64,000 nucleotides of DNA from Calditrichales bacterium MX18-03 (GCA_021083345.1 JAJGRE010000005.1:124001-188000), one strand, 5' to 3'. Positions 45,532 through 55,172 are shown, counted from the stretch's first letter. Notes: generated by a model from the letters alone, not told the origin. Numbers and translations are program-made.

Positions 45532-45543
45532 AGAACTGTCCCT
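45532..45543 (+). repeat. Copy of the AGAACYGTCCCT element
   Basis: AGAACTGTCCCT differs by one base from AGAACCGTCCCT in the hairpin at 46943-46988. The two copies flank the S41 peptidase gene. Similar AGGGACGGTTCT strings recur between genes in many clostridial genomes. Confidence 0.4.
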
Positions 45544-45574
45544 GGTGATATTTAGGAGGAGGTTGCGTTAATAG

Positions 45575-46936
45575 ATGAAAAGGAAAAGAGTATTAGCAGT
45601 TACGCTCATTCTGCTATTGTCGGCATCTATGCTCACAGGCTGCAATGCGGAAAATGGGACAATAGAAACCGGCAGTATGATTCCGTATAAGACCTATACC
45701 TTATCGCAACTGCAGGCTGACTTTGAAATGTTTCAAAATACCATCGAAGCACAGCACCCGATGCTGTACACAAACAAGGAAGAGCTGTCTCAATTGTTCA
45801 AAACCCAATATGAGCTGCTGGAAGACAATATGGAGGAGTTGGCATTCTACAGGGTTTTATCACCGATCATCGCAAAATTGAACTGCGGCCATACAAATCT
45901 GAGTTTTTCAAAGGGGTATGAGGCGTTTGTCCATGGAAACGGGAGGTATTTGCCCTTTACGGTTAAGGTTATCGAAGACAGGGCATATGTCAACCAGTGC
46001 CCCCTGTCGGAGGACATCCCTGAAGGCTCGGAGATTTTGAGCATTAACGGGAAAACAGCCCAGGAAATTATCAGTATATGTTTAAGCAATTTAACGGCTG
46101 ATGGTTCCAACACTTCGAAAAAATATTATGTTTTGAACCACTGGTTCAATGATCAATACTACAATTACATAGACAGCCCCGAAAGATTTGTCATTTCATA
46201 TATTAACCCGGCGGATGGCAAGACTTTGGAAAATGAGCTGCCTGCAGTCAACAAAGAGCAGTTGGAGAATGCCGTAGCCAACTTGTCACCTGAGTCAAGG
46301 CAGCAAAGTGAAATGTACTCCGGGACGTTTGAAAAAAACCATGCCGTTTTGACGATCAAGTCTTTTGGGTTCTATGATGAGACGGAGAGAAAAAAGTTCA
46401 AGGCATTTACTGACGATTTCTTTAATGATCTGAGAAAAAGCGAGGTCGCAAACCTGATACTGGATCTCCGGGATAACTGGGGCGGTGACCCTTACTGCTC
46501 TTCTCATCTATTCTCGTACCTAATAAGCGAACCTAGCCCGTATTTCGCCCAGGAAGCGGGGAGCTATTATGCTGACCTCAAAAAACCGGTAATGCCGGCT
46601 GAACACAGCTTCAAGGGAAAGCTGTACGTCTTGACAAACGGTGCCAGCTTTTCTTCAACAGGGCACTTGTGTTCACTCTTAAAGTTCCATAAGGTCGGAA
46701 CTTTCATTGGAGATGAAACGGGAGGTTCGTTTGTTTGTACCGACAGCTCCAGAGAAATCAGTTTAGTGAATACCAAGCTGAGGCTTCGCTATTCAACAGC
46801 ACCCTGGAAGGTAGCTGTATCGGGATTGACGCCGGGCAGGGGAATAATTCCTGATCATCTGATCACCCCGACAATTGAGGATTATATCAACAATAGAGAT
46901 GCAGAAATGGAGTTTGTGCTTGGTTTGATAAAATAA
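45575..46936 (+). CDS. S41-family peptidase-like lipoprotein
   Basis: 453 residues. The lipoprotein signal ends at the lipobox L-T-G-C near residue 23, so it is anchored outside the membrane. The C-terminal half is the S41 (tail-specific protease) domain: L-I-L-D-L-R-D-N-W-G-G, the serine block T-N-G-A-S-F-S-S-T-G and G-D-E-T-G-G. The N-terminal half may hold a degenerate PDZ region (G-S-E-I-L-S-I-N-G). It could cleave peptides or act as a processing enzyme at the cell surface. GGAGGAGG lies 12 bp before the ATG, a little far. Conserved inverted elements lie on both sides. Confidence 0.82.
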   Translation: MKRKRVLAVTLILLLSASMLTGCNAENGTIETGSMIPYKTYTLSQLQADFEMFQNTIEAQHPMLYTNKEELSQLFKTQYELLEDNMEELAFYRVLSPIIAKLNCGHTNLSFSKGYEAFVHGNGRYLPFTVKVIEDRAYVNQCPLSEDIPEGSEILSINGKTAQEIISICLSNLTADGSNTSKKYYVLNHWFNDQYYNYIDSPERFVISYINPADGKTLENELPAVNKEQLENAVANLSPESRQQSEMYSGTFEKNHAVLTIKSFGFYDETERKKFKAFTDDFFNDLRKSEVANLILDLRDNWGGDPYCSSHLFSYLISEPSPYFAQEAGSYYADLKKPVMPAEHSFKGKLYVLTNGASFSSTGHLCSLLKFHKVGTFIGDETGGSFVCTDSSREISLVNTKLRLRYSTAPWKVAVSGLTPGRGIIPDHLITPTIEDYINNRDAEMEFVLGLIK

Positions 46937-46942
46937 AACATA

Positions 46943-46988
46943 AGGGACGGTTCTACCAGCTTTGTTCCAAGCTGAAAGAACCGTCCCT
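46943..46988. terminator. Hairpin terminator built from AGGGACGGTTCT elements
   Basis: AGGGACGGTTCT (46943-46954) pairs with AGAACCGTCCCT (46977-46988), and CAGCTT with AAGCTG inside. It lies between the convergent S41 and SIMPL genes, so it may end both, but the arms are also a recurring clostridial repeat. Confidence 0.65.
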
Positions 46989-46995
46989 GTTATAA

Positions 46996-47742
46996 TTAGT
47001 AGTTGTAGACCAAGCCTACTGAAGCTCTGATCTCCAGTTCTCCGGAAGAGATATCCGTCACAGCAGCAGTATCCGCGCTGAATTTTGCGCTTTCCATTCT
47101 TGAGTACATAATCGGAGGATTGTAGCCGCCGCTTGTTTCGTTGATCTGTGACGGAAGGCTGATCTTTATGCCAAACTGCTTTGCCAATACATCAGCTTTT
47201 GCTTTTGCCTTTACGGTAGCATTTTCTAAAGCCTGCAAGTAATATTTGTCCGGATCAGCCACTGTAAAGCGGATATTTGATACGGTGTTTGCGTCCTTGG
47301 CTGTTACAGCATCAATTACTGCACCGACTTTTGAAATATCCCGGATGGTGACTTCCAATGTATTGATTACTCTATAGCCTGTTATATAGGAACGTTGATC
47401 TTTTTCAGAATAAGCTTCCATCGGGTAGATGGTGTACTGAGAGGTCTTGATATCAGATTCTGCAATTTTCAGGTCTCTCAGTACCTGCATGACCTTGTTC
47501 ATTTTTGCTGCATTGTCCTGCTGGGCAACTTTTGAGCTTTGGTTTTCTGTCTGAACACCGACATTGATATAAACCATATCCGGCTTCACCTTTACGGTGC
47601 CCTCTGAGCTAACTGAAATTGTTTTCTGCGGGGTCTCTGCCTGCGGGTCGTCAGCATTGCTGATGAAAGAGAAACCGCCTGCAATGGCACCAAAGACAAA
47701 TACAAAGGTTAAAGCACATATTAATATAATCTTTTTACTCAT
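46996..47742 (-). CDS. SIMPL-domain (DUF541) secreted protein
   Basis: 248 residues. An N-terminal hydrophobic helix (about 5-28) exports or anchors it. The SIMPL domain (about 40-248) shows I-S-V-S-S-E-G-T-V-K-V-K-P-D, Y-R-V-I-N-T-L-E-V-T, A-K-A-K-A-D-V-L-A and a final S-V-G-L-V-Y. The family is widespread; proposed roles involve the cell envelope and oxidative stress, but none is fixed for clostridia. AGGAGG lies before the ATG. The gene is divergent from the M28 peptidase gene. Confidence 0.87.
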   Translation of the reverse strand: MSKKIILICALTFVFVFGAIAGGFSFISNADDPQAETPQKTISVSSEGTVKVKPDMVYINVGVQTENQSSKVAQQDNAAKMNKVMQVLRDLKIAESDIKTSQYTIYPMEAYSEKDQRSYITGYRVINTLEVTIRDISKVGAVIDAVTAKDANTVSNIRFTVADPDKYYLQALENATVKAKAKADVLAKQFGIKISLPSQINETSGGYNPPIMYSRMESAKFSADTAAVTDISSGELEIRASVGLVYNY

Positions 47743-47962
47743 TTCAATTCCTCCTATTTACTTATTTGTTATACTCGTAAGACGTGGTGTAAAGAGCATA
47801 AGTTCCAATCATTTTTTCTGTCCGGACTTTCATCCTGAATTCAGTATCTCATATCTTTTTTGTCATTGGGAGAAATATTATACAAAAATTCCATTATTTA
47901 TAGAGATAACGTATAATTCTAATCAAGCAGAAAAATACCACATGAGTTGGGGGAGGGTTAAC

Positions 47963-49423
47963 ATGAATACAAAGAAGAATGGTATCCTCTGCATTTTGAT
48001 TTGTTTGCTCTTGATCTGCAATATAATGGGCGGATGCGCGCCCGAAACAAAGGCTGCGGTCAGTAATGAAACACCCGCTTTGCCCGCCGTAAGCTACTTT
48101 GTCAACCTGAAGGAAGAAAGCATCGACAAGGAAAGTATGATGAATACTGTTCAGGAGCTGACCTCGGAAAAGTACAAGGGAAGGCTGCCGGGAACGGAAG
48201 GGAATACACTAGCAACCCAATACCTTGCGGAGCGCTTTAAGGCATTGGGCCTGGAGAGTCCGGAGCGGTTGGACGGCTATTTACAGCATTATACTCAACC
48301 GACCATCGTATTGGAAGAAAAACCGGTGCTGCAGATTGTGGACGGCAATGGCAAAGTGCTCGACGATTTTGATTATCCCGAGAACTTTGTGATGCGCAGG
48401 CTTTCCAGCAAGACAGAGGAAATTGATATCCAGGTGCCGCTATATCATGTTGAGGAATATCCTGAGCTGGGCAGTAAAAGCAAAAACACCGAAGGTAAGG
48501 CGGTCCTTGTACCGTGGAAGTTTTATGGACTGTTCGGCAAACATAACTGGCCGGATGATATTGCAAAACGTTGTGGCGCCGAGCTGGCCGTCAGTGAGTT
48601 TGATTTATCCGCGAACAGCATGGGGTACCGGCATCTGAAGGTAACGCCCAGGATCGGTTCATGGCTCAATAATATGGAATATAGTCCTTTTATCCATGTT
48701 GACAGCGATACCTTTGCCCAATTGAAAGACGCCTCCAAAGCAGGTCACAAATTGCGCTTCCGCTGCAAAAGCAAGCTGGACTACGGCACAAAGGTTGCCA
48801 ATGTCGTAGGCTTGATTCCGGGCAGCGACCCGGTTCTCCGTGAGAGCTTTATCATCATCGGTGCCCACTTTGACCAACAGGGTGATAATATGGACGGTAC
48901 TTACAACCCTGGAGCCTTGGACAATGCATCAGGAGTTGCAGCCCTACTTGAGATTGCCAGGGTGATCAGGGAGAGCCCTGCTGCACCGAAGCAGTCGATT
49001 CTTTTTATTGCCTTCAACGGTGAAGAAAGCGGTCTTAACGGCTCGAATTATTATGTGAAGAATGCCCTCTATCCGCTCTACAAGTCGGTCATGATCAATC
49101 TGGATATGGTGGGAGCCGCCTCTGGCATACCGCTGTCTATTGCCATGTACGCAAGCAGCAGTACTACGGCCAGAAGCAGGAGTTTGAGAGCAGACATGAC
49201 CGTGTATGCAGACAAATTGGGCATAGCGTATAATACGATTTATGAGTCAGGAAGCGATCATACTTCTTTTGCATACTATGATATACCTGCGGTGTGCCTT
49301 GTCAATATGGATTTCGAAAATGGATATCACAGTCCATACGATACCATTGAAGCAGTCAATGGAGATAAATTGAAGGAGGCGGTCAGCTTAACTTTATGCT
49401 ATATAGATCAGCATGCCTATTGA
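47963..49423 (+). CDS. M28-family zinc aminopeptidase, lipoprotein
   Basis: 486 residues from the ATG at 47963, which has GGGGGAGGG before it and starts a lipoprotein signal with M-G-G-C near residue 28; the longer open frame upstream is not used. The M28 zinc ligands are visible: G-A-H-F-D, G-A-L-D-N-A-S-G, N-G-E-E-S-G, N-L-D-M-V-G and the late S-D-H-T-S-F. A PA-type domain probably lies in the middle (about 130-290). It should remove amino-terminal residues from peptides at the cell surface, feeding amino acids to the cell. Its stop overlaps the convergent AraC gene by 7 bp. Confidence 0.88.
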   Translation: MNTKKNGILCILICLLLICNIMGGCAPETKAAVSNETPALPAVSYFVNLKEESIDKESMMNTVQELTSEKYKGRLPGTEGNTLATQYLAERFKALGLESPERLDGYLQHYTQPTIVLEEKPVLQIVDGNGKVLDDFDYPENFVMRRLSSKTEEIDIQVPLYHVEEYPELGSKSKNTEGKAVLVPWKFYGLFGKHNWPDDIAKRCGAELAVSEFDLSANSMGYRHLKVTPRIGSWLNNMEYSPFIHVDSDTFAQLKDASKAGHKLRFRCKSKLDYGTKVANVVGLIPGSDPVLRESFIIIGAHFDQQGDNMDGTYNPGALDNASGVAALLEIARVIRESPAAPKQSILFIAFNGEESGLNGSNYYVKNALYPLYKSVMINLDMVGAASGIPLSIAMYASSSTTARSRSLRADMTVYADKLGIAYNTIYESGSDHTSFAYYDIPAVCLVNMDFENGYHSPYDTIEAVNGDKLKEAVSLTLCYIDQHAY

Positions 49424-50337
49424 GCGTTTGGATCTTCAGGTAACGCAGCACAAAGACTGCGAAATTCTTTTGGTGTGTAGCGCGTATGCTTGCGGAATTT
49501 TTCGATATAATAGCTGACGCTGCCGAATCCAACCTCATCAGCAATTTCCGTAATGGACAGATTGCTCTTTCTCAGGAGGAGGATACTCTGATTGATCCGA
49601 TAAGCAGTGAGGTATTCAAAGGGTGTCAACCGGGTCATGTGCTTGAAGAACCGGCAGCATTCGGACCGGCTGACATTGGCCGCCCGTGCAACATCATCCA
49701 GTGAAATCTTATGTTTGTAATTTTGATGGATATAGGACAGCAGCTCTTTGATCCGTTTATCCTCAACAAAAGCATTTGTACCGACCTCTGCAGAATAGTC
49801 AGGCGTATTGCTGATGATAAGGTTCCATATATTCAATATAGCGGCATACATATTCAGCTCATAGCCGAACTTCTGACTTGTATGCAGCGTGTACAGGCTG
49901 TTCAGCGCTTCCAGTACATTGCTCTGCCAAGGAATTGAAGGGCAAAAACCAATGGCGGAATGGAGCTTTGATTTTAAAAACGGTTCTACATATTTTCGAT
50001 AGATAATACTATCTGCGGGGGCAAGAAAACTGGGAGCTATATCGAAGCAGATATAAGCGCTGTCCTCCGAATTGTGGGATCTGGCAGAATGAAGGCAGCT
50101 GGAATTAATAAAAATGCCGTTTGTTTCTTCAATAAGATAGGCAGACTGATCTACAGTAAAACAGACACAGCCCTTTGTGACAAGAACGAATTGTATTTCG
50201 TCATGCCAATGCAAAGGGACATATCCGTACACATTCCGGCTTATCTGTGTTGTGTACACACCTATTGGAAATGATGCATTGCCGTGCATGGTCAGCTCAT
50301 GCAAGTCACTGGTTATCTGAATATCAACTATTTGCAA
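49417..50337 (-). CDS. AraC-family transcriptional regulator
   Basis: 306 residues from a TTG with AGAGGTGAG 5 bp before it. The N-terminal cupin-like ligand domain (about 1-150) has P-L-H-W-H-D-E-I-Q-F, and the C-terminal pair of helix-turn-helix motifs (about 200-300) has I-S-L-D-D-V-A-R-A-A and S-I-T-E-I-A-D-E-V-G-F-G-S-V-S-Y. It is divergent from the diaminopropionate ammonia-lyase operon across 157 bp, the standard layout for a regulator and its target, so it probably activates dpaL-ygeY in response to an amino-acid-like inducer. Confidence 0.87.
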   Translation of the reverse strand: MQIVDIQITSDLHELTMHGNASFPIGVYTTQISRNVYGYVPLHWHDEIQFVLVTKGCVCFTVDQSAYLIEETNGIFINSSCLHSARSHNSEDSAYICFDIAPSFLAPADSIIYRKYVEPFLKSKLHSAIGFCPSIPWQSNVLEALNSLYTLHTSQKFGYELNMYAAILNIWNLIISNTPDYSAEVGTNAFVEDKRIKELLSYIHQNYKHKISLDDVARAANVSRSECCRFFKHMTRLTPFEYLTAYRINQSILLLRKSNLSITEIADEVGFGSVSYYIEKFRKHTRYTPKEFRSLCAALPEDPNAQ

Positions 50338-50494
50338 TGGATCTCACCTCTTAAAAAGCAATATCACGATATTAACCGGGAATAAAATGATAGAAAACAC
50401 CGTTAACATACAATATAATAATAACATACTTATATGGCATTGAAAAATTTGCTGTTCAGAAAAACTTTGAATAAACTGACAAGGAGTGAGTGAA

Positions 50495-51721
50495 ATGAGA
50501 AATGTGGAGGGCATTGAATTTATCTCAAATGAAAATGCGCGGAAAAAGGATCATACCAAATCACCTGTAGAATTTATAAGCAGGGAAGCCGTCGAAAAGG
50601 TCAGAAACTTTCATAAAACCTTTCCGGAATACCAATTAACACCCCTCCATAGCCTGGATGAGCTGTCAAAGAAGCTAGGTGTCAGCAGTATCTGGGTGAA
50701 GGATGAATCCTTCCGGTTCGGACTGAATGCCTTTAAGGTGCTGGGCGGATCCTATGCGGTGGGCAACTATCTGGCGGAAGTATTGAATGTGGATATCTCA
50801 GAACTTTCCTTTGAGAAGCTGAGGTCCAAAGAAATAAAGGAAAAGCTCGGAGAGATCACTTTTGTGACAGCAACAGACGGCAATCACGGCAGAGGGATTG
50901 CCTGGGCTGCAAGACAACTGGGCCAGAAAGCAGTCGTGTTTATGCCGAAAGGGTCTTCAGCCATAAGACTGAACAATATAAAGAAGGAAGGTGCAGAAGC
51001 GTCCATAACAGACTTTAACTACGATGATGCAGTGAGGTTAGCCAATAAGTATGCTGAAGAACACAATGGCGTCATCGTACAGGACAGTGCATGGGAAGGT
51101 TATGAAAAGATTCCGACCTGGATCATGCAGGGATATGCGACACTGATTGATGAAGCAATAGAGCAGATAAAAGACCAGGGGAAAGATAAGCCGACCCACG
51201 TATTCCTTCAAGCGGGCGTAGGGTCTTTTGCCGGAAGTGTACAAGGCTATCTGGCAGCTGTTTTTGGAGAAGACCGGCCGGTTACGGCTATCGTAGAGCC
51301 CGATGAAGCGGCATGCATCTATAAATCCGTAAAAGCAGGCGATGGAAAACCGCATGCAGTAACAGGCTTCATGCCGACCATAATGGCAGGGCTTGCCTGT
51401 GGTGAGCCAAGCACTGTGGCCTGGGGGATATTGAGAGATTATGCCGATATATACATATCCTGCCCTGATTATGTAACGGCCAGAGGGATGAGAATACTCG
51501 GCAATCCTTTAGCGGGAGACCCCAAAGTCATATCCGGAGAATCCGGTGCAGTGGGGCTGGGAATTTTGAGCCTGATCCTGCAGGACAGCAGCTTGAAAGA
51601 AATATCAAAGAAACTGAATATAAACAAGGATTCAAGAATACTGGTCATTAGCACCGAAGGAGATACGGATCCCGAAGGCTATAGGGAAATCGTGTGGGAA
51701 GGCATGTGCCCGTCTGCTTAA
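50495..51721 (+). CDS. dpaL: Diaminopropionate ammonia-lyase
   Basis: 408 residues from the ATG at 50495, with AAGGAGTG 6 bp upstream. It is a fold-type II PLP enzyme: the lysine is in F-G-L-N-A-F-K-V-L-G-G, and the blocks T-D-G-N-H-G-R-G, Q-A-G-V-G-S-F-A-G and S-G-E-S-G-A-V are as in YgeX. It splits 2,3-diaminopropionate into pyruvate and ammonia. It is followed by ygeY after 27 bp; the same gene order occurs in the E. coli ygeW-ygeX-ygeY cluster. An AraC regulator lies divergent to it. Confidence 0.93.
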   Translation: MRNVEGIEFISNENARKKDHTKSPVEFISREAVEKVRNFHKTFPEYQLTPLHSLDELSKKLGVSSIWVKDESFRFGLNAFKVLGGSYAVGNYLAEVLNVDISELSFEKLRSKEIKEKLGEITFVTATDGNHGRGIAWAARQLGQKAVVFMPKGSSAIRLNNIKKEGAEASITDFNYDDAVRLANKYAEEHNGVIVQDSAWEGYEKIPTWIMQGYATLIDEAIEQIKDQGKDKPTHVFLQAGVGSFAGSVQGYLAAVFGEDRPVTAIVEPDEAACIYKSVKAGDGKPHAVTGFMPTIMAGLACGEPSTVAWGILRDYADIYISCPDYVTARGMRILGNPLAGDPKVISGESGAVGLGILSLILQDSSLKEISKKLNINKDSRILVISTEGDTDPEGYREIVWEGMCPSA

Positions 51722-51748
51722 TCATTCAATAAGGAGAGTGTGGTTTGT

Positions 51749-52921
51749 ATGAAAAAACAGATTATGGACGCGTTGGCTGCTGTAAAAGAGGATCTGGTGA
51801 AGTTTACGCAGGATTTGGTCAGGATAAAAAGTTATTCAGGACAGGAAGAGGAAATCATCCGTTTCATTGCTGAAAAAATGAATGCGCTTGGCTATGATGA
51901 AGTATTGATTGATGCGATGGGCAACGTTCTTGGCAGGATCGGAAATGGTGAAAAAGTGATCATGTTTGATTCCCATGTTGATACGGTTGAGGTAAAGGAT
52001 GGAGACAAATGGGAGGTCCCGCCTTTTAGCGGCGAGATAGTGGATGGGAAGCTCTATGGCAGAGGATCGGTGGATATGAAGTCAGGAGCTGCTGCTTCAA
52101 TCTATGCCGGTGCGCTTGCAAAAAGTCTGGGGCTGGATGCCGGAAAGACGATCCTGGTTTCCTGCACTGTCTTTGAGGAAGATTGCGACGGAGAAAACCT
52201 GAAGCACTTGTTCAGGGAATGCAAGCTCCGACCGGATTACTTTATCACCTGTGAGCCTTCCGACAATAAAATTGTGACCGGCCATAAAGGTAAAGCACAG
52301 ATTTCCATTAAAACAAGAGGGATATCTGCCCATGGCTCAGCACCTGAAAAAGGTAAAAATGCCATATACGAAATGGCTGAAATCATTCAGCGTGTTGAGA
52401 AGACCAATGAGGCCCTCATGGGAATGGATGGCCCAAGGAGAACCCTTGTCATGTCCCGGATATCATCCGTCAGTGTATCCTTGAATGCAGTGCCGTCGGA
52501 ATGCGAAGTCTATTTGGATAGAAGAATGGTCGTAGGAGAAACGGAGGAAACCATCAGAACAGAAATGGACAAAATAATTGAGGGCAAAAACGCAATATGG
52601 GAAATAGGGACAATCGCCAGAAAAAGCTGGACCGGAATGGAGATCTGCTACGAGCCTTTCCACCTGGCATGGGAGATTGACTTAAACCATGAGCTTTCAA
52701 GGGCTTGCATCCAAGCATACAATGAGCGCTTTGGCAGTGAACCAGGGTATGATTACTGGGATTTCAGCACCAATGCAGTAACAACTGTCAGCATGGGCAT
52801 ACCCACCATTGGATTTGGACCTGGCGTGTATAAACTGGCACACTGCCGCAATGAAAACTGTGAAGTAGATAAGATTGTTGACGCATGCAGCTTTTATACC
52901 ATGGTTATTCATAAACTATAA
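51749..52921 (+). CDS. ygeY: YgeY-family M20 metallohydrolase
   Basis: 390 residues from the ATG at 51749; a GTG at 51740 is nearer the AAGGAG site and also possible. The M20 dinuclear zinc ligands are S-H-V-D-T-V (His, with catalytic Asp two later), G-R-G-S-V-D-M-K-S-G, C-T-V-F-E-E-D (catalytic Glu) and a late H-C-R-N-E-N. The dimerisation domain is inserted in the middle. YgeY proteins are peptidase-like amidohydrolases found beside diaminopropionate ammonia-lyase, in some genomes within selenium-linked gene clusters; here only the pair is present. It may release diaminopropionate from a conjugate. A hairpin terminator follows. Confidence 0.9.
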   Translation: MKKQIMDALAAVKEDLVKFTQDLVRIKSYSGQEEEIIRFIAEKMNALGYDEVLIDAMGNVLGRIGNGEKVIMFDSHVDTVEVKDGDKWEVPPFSGEIVDGKLYGRGSVDMKSGAAASIYAGALAKSLGLDAGKTILVSCTVFEEDCDGENLKHLFRECKLRPDYFITCEPSDNKIVTGHKGKAQISIKTRGISAHGSAPEKGKNAIYEMAEIIQRVEKTNEALMGMDGPRRTLVMSRISSVSVSLNAVPSECEVYLDRRMVVGETEETIRTEMDKIIEGKNAIWEIGTIARKSWTGMEICYEPFHLAWEIDLNHELSRACIQAYNERFGSEPGYDYWDFSTNAVTTVSMGIPTIGFGPGVYKLAHCRNENCEVDKIVDACSFYTMVIHKL

Positions 52922-52928
52922 TCAGGGG

Positions 52929-52988
52929 AAAAGTAATCCCGTTGCGAATCATACCTCAAAGGGTAGGATTTGCAGCGGGATTACTTTT
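52929..52988. terminator. Bidirectional terminator between ygeY and the EAL gene
   Basis: 22-bp arms (52929-52950, 52967-52988) match except for two positions that pair as G-U in plus-strand RNA. The left arm begins AAAAGTAATCCCG and the right ends TACTTTT, so each strand gets a T-run. Confidence 0.8.
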
Positions 52989-53003
52989 ATCATCTCAATG
53001 GAT

Positions 53004-55172
53004 TTAAAGGTTGGATACAAATTCGCCGAACTTCATATCCTCTTTTAATATATGGTTCGTTATCCAGACCGAAATGAAATCGATCAGGTACATGTAAAAA
53101 TCCTTCAGTGCATATTGATCGAACTCCTTGTTGACCTTATTGACCTTTACAATCAATGCCGCATGCTCGTTGATGTGGTTTTCCAGATAAGCGTAGCCAT
53201 GCATCCGCATTAAGGACTCTTCATATCTGAAATGGATCGTTGTATAACTCTTCAGCTCCATAAGAATATTTTCTATCTGGCCGCCGTTAATCGGGTAATC
53301 AATGGAAAAAACCAGCTCGGACAGCCGCTTGCCAAGCTCGAAAAGCTTTTTATGCTGGACATCGATATTCTCAATGCCGATACTATAATCGTCCTTCCAA
53401 TCAAACCCGTACAATTCATATGATTTTTCCAGGCAACTGCCAATAAGCGCCGGGATTTTTTCTTCAGGAACCGGTTTGGAGAACAAGTATCCCTGAATGA
53501 CGTCACATCCGTTGCGGATGAGATAGTCCAATTGCTCCTGAGTCTCAACGCCTTCTGCCAATACCCGCAGTCCCATCCTTTTACCGATCTGTATGATCAT
53601 GTCCGCAATACAGCTGCTTCGGCTGGACTCCACAATGGAGTCAATAAATACCTTGTCCACCTTCAGGATATCGATAGGAAGGCTCTGCAGCCCACTCAGA
53701 GACGAAAAGCCTTTGCCGAAATCGTCCATGGCTATTTTTATCCCATGGGACCTCAGGATTTCCAGCTTCCTATAAATAATCTCGTAGGACTCAATCAACA
53801 TGGACTCTGTGATTTCCAGCTCAAGATATCGGGGATCCAGTTCGATGAGTGCCAATTGCGTAAGAACCGTATCAACATAATCCTCTTGCAGCAGCTGTAA
53901 TACAGAAACATTGACTGAAACAACAAAACCAGGGCAGCCTCGGATCTGAAGCTTTTTAATAAAATAACAGGCGTTCCGGAGCACCCATTTACCGATGGGG
54001 ATGATCAAGTGTGAATACTCGGCAATCTGTATGAAGTCTGAGGGAGAGACAGAGCCCAGTTCAGGGCTGTTCCAGCGAAGCAAGGCTTCAAAGCCGCAGA
54101 TTTCATTGGTGTGCAGGTCCAATTGCGGTTGGTAATGAATGCTGAATTCATGATTCTCCATGGCGGTATGCAGAAGCCTTTCGATATTCAGCTGCCTGTC
54201 AAGCTTGCAATGCATGTCCGAGTCATAGAAAGCATATCGGTTTTTACCTTTTTGTTTGGCGATATATAATGCCATGTGTGCGTTTTTCAAGAGTTCATCC
54301 GGGTTGGCTCCGTTTTCCGGGTAGCCTGCGATACCGATGCTGGTGGTCATATGCAGCTTGTTGCCTTTTAATTGAAAAGGTGCTTCAAAGCTTTGAATGA
54401 TCTTCTCTGCGCAAGCTTCTACTTCTGTCTGGGAGCTGAAGTCGTTCAGGCAGATAATGAACTCGGCCCCGCTCAGGGCATAGATGGGATAATTGCTATG
54501 GAACAGCGTGGTCAGCCGCTTCTGAACAGCCAGAATCAGCATCTCCCCAAAAGGATGCCCCAATCGGCCGTTAATGAGCTTATAATTGTCGGAATCGATA
54601 TAAAGTAAGGCCATTCTGCTATCTGGTGCTGCGGACAGCTGCGCATACATATCCATATAGAAAGAAGACAGATTGGGAAGACCGGTCAGCGGGTCATATT
54701 CTGCCATATGCCGCAATCTTTCTTCTGAAGCGGAAAGCGCTGTGTTTTTTTCCCGCAAGTCTGATTCGCCCTTCTTAAGCCGGCTGATATCGTTAAAAAC
54801 AGTTATAAAATAGCCTTGCTTGGGACAGTAGGCGTTGATGGTATACCACCTTTCCAGTGCCTCGGAATAGCTCTCAAAACTGATGGACTCACAGTTCAAT
54901 GCAACTTTGCCGTAGATTTCAATCCAATTTACTTTATCGGACTTTATTGCCGGAATGACTTCAGTGATTTTTTTCCCGACAATGGTCTCCTTTTTCAGGC
55001 CGGTCATCTGCTCAAATGCGGGATTCACAGTCAGGAATTCATAATTACAAGGTTCGCCTTTGTCATCCAGTATGATTTTATGAAGCGCAAAAGCATTCAT
55101 CATACGGTCGATAATCGTATGATAAAAGCTTGCGGTTGTAATGACAGCATCTATAGAAGCTGTAGGATTCAT
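53004..55172 (-). CDS. PAS-GGDEF-EAL-hemerythrin cyclic-di-GMP phosphodiesterase
   Basis: 722 residues in four parts. A PAS domain (about 20-135); a GGDEF domain (about 155-320) whose active site reads S-G-A-E-F instead of G-G-D/E-E-F, so it should not make cyclic di-GMP; an EAL domain (about 330-575) with E-A-L-L-R-W, E-L-E-I-T-E-S, D-D-F-G-K-G and E-G-V-E intact; and a C-terminal bacteriohemerythrin (about 590-722) with Q-H-K-K-L, H-F-R-Y-E-E-S, H-I-N-E-H and N-H-I-L-K-E-D, the residues that bind a diiron site. It should hydrolyse cyclic di-GMP under control of oxygen or redox state. It is cytoplasmic and monocistronic. Confidence 0.92.
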   Translation of the reverse strand: MNPTASIDAVITTASFYHTIIDRMMNAFALHKIILDDKGEPCNYEFLTVNPAFEQMTGLKKETIVGKKITEVIPAIKSDKVNWIEIYGKVALNCESISFESYSEALERWYTINAYCPKQGYFITVFNDISRLKKGESDLREKNTALSASEERLRHMAEYDPLTGLPNLSSFYMDMYAQLSAAPDSRMALLYIDSDNYKLINGRLGHPFGEMLILAVQKRLTTLFHSNYPIYALSGAEFIICLNDFSSQTEVEACAEKIIQSFEAPFQLKGNKLHMTTSIGIAGYPENGANPDELLKNAHMALYIAKQKGKNRYAFYDSDMHCKLDRQLNIERLLHTAMENHEFSIHYQPQLDLHTNEICGFEALLRWNSPELGSVSPSDFIQIAEYSHLIIPIGKWVLRNACYFIKKLQIRGCPGFVVSVNVSVLQLLQEDYVDTVLTQLALIELDPRYLELEITESMLIESYEIIYRKLEILRSHGIKIAMDDFGKGFSSLSGLQSLPIDILKVDKVFIDSIVESSRSSCIADMIIQIGKRMGLRVLAEGVETQEQLDYLIRNGCDVIQGYLFSKPVPEEKIPALIGSCLEKSYELYGFDWKDDYSIGIENIDVQHKKLFELGKRLSELVFSIDYPINGGQIENILMELKSYTTIHFRYEESLMRMHGYAYLENHINEHAALIVKVNKVNKEFDQYALKDFYMYLIDFISVWITNHILKEDMKFGEFVSNL

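Noticed and set aside
47597-47962. Upstream extension of the M28 peptidase frame
   Set aside because: The ATG at 47963 has a strong ribosome site and starts a lipoprotein signal; the extension overlaps the divergent SIMPL gene.
50435-50453. TGGCAT and TTTGCT upstream of dpaL as a sigma-54 promoter
   Set aside because: The GG and GC steps are 15 bp apart instead of 12, so sigma-54 would not bind.
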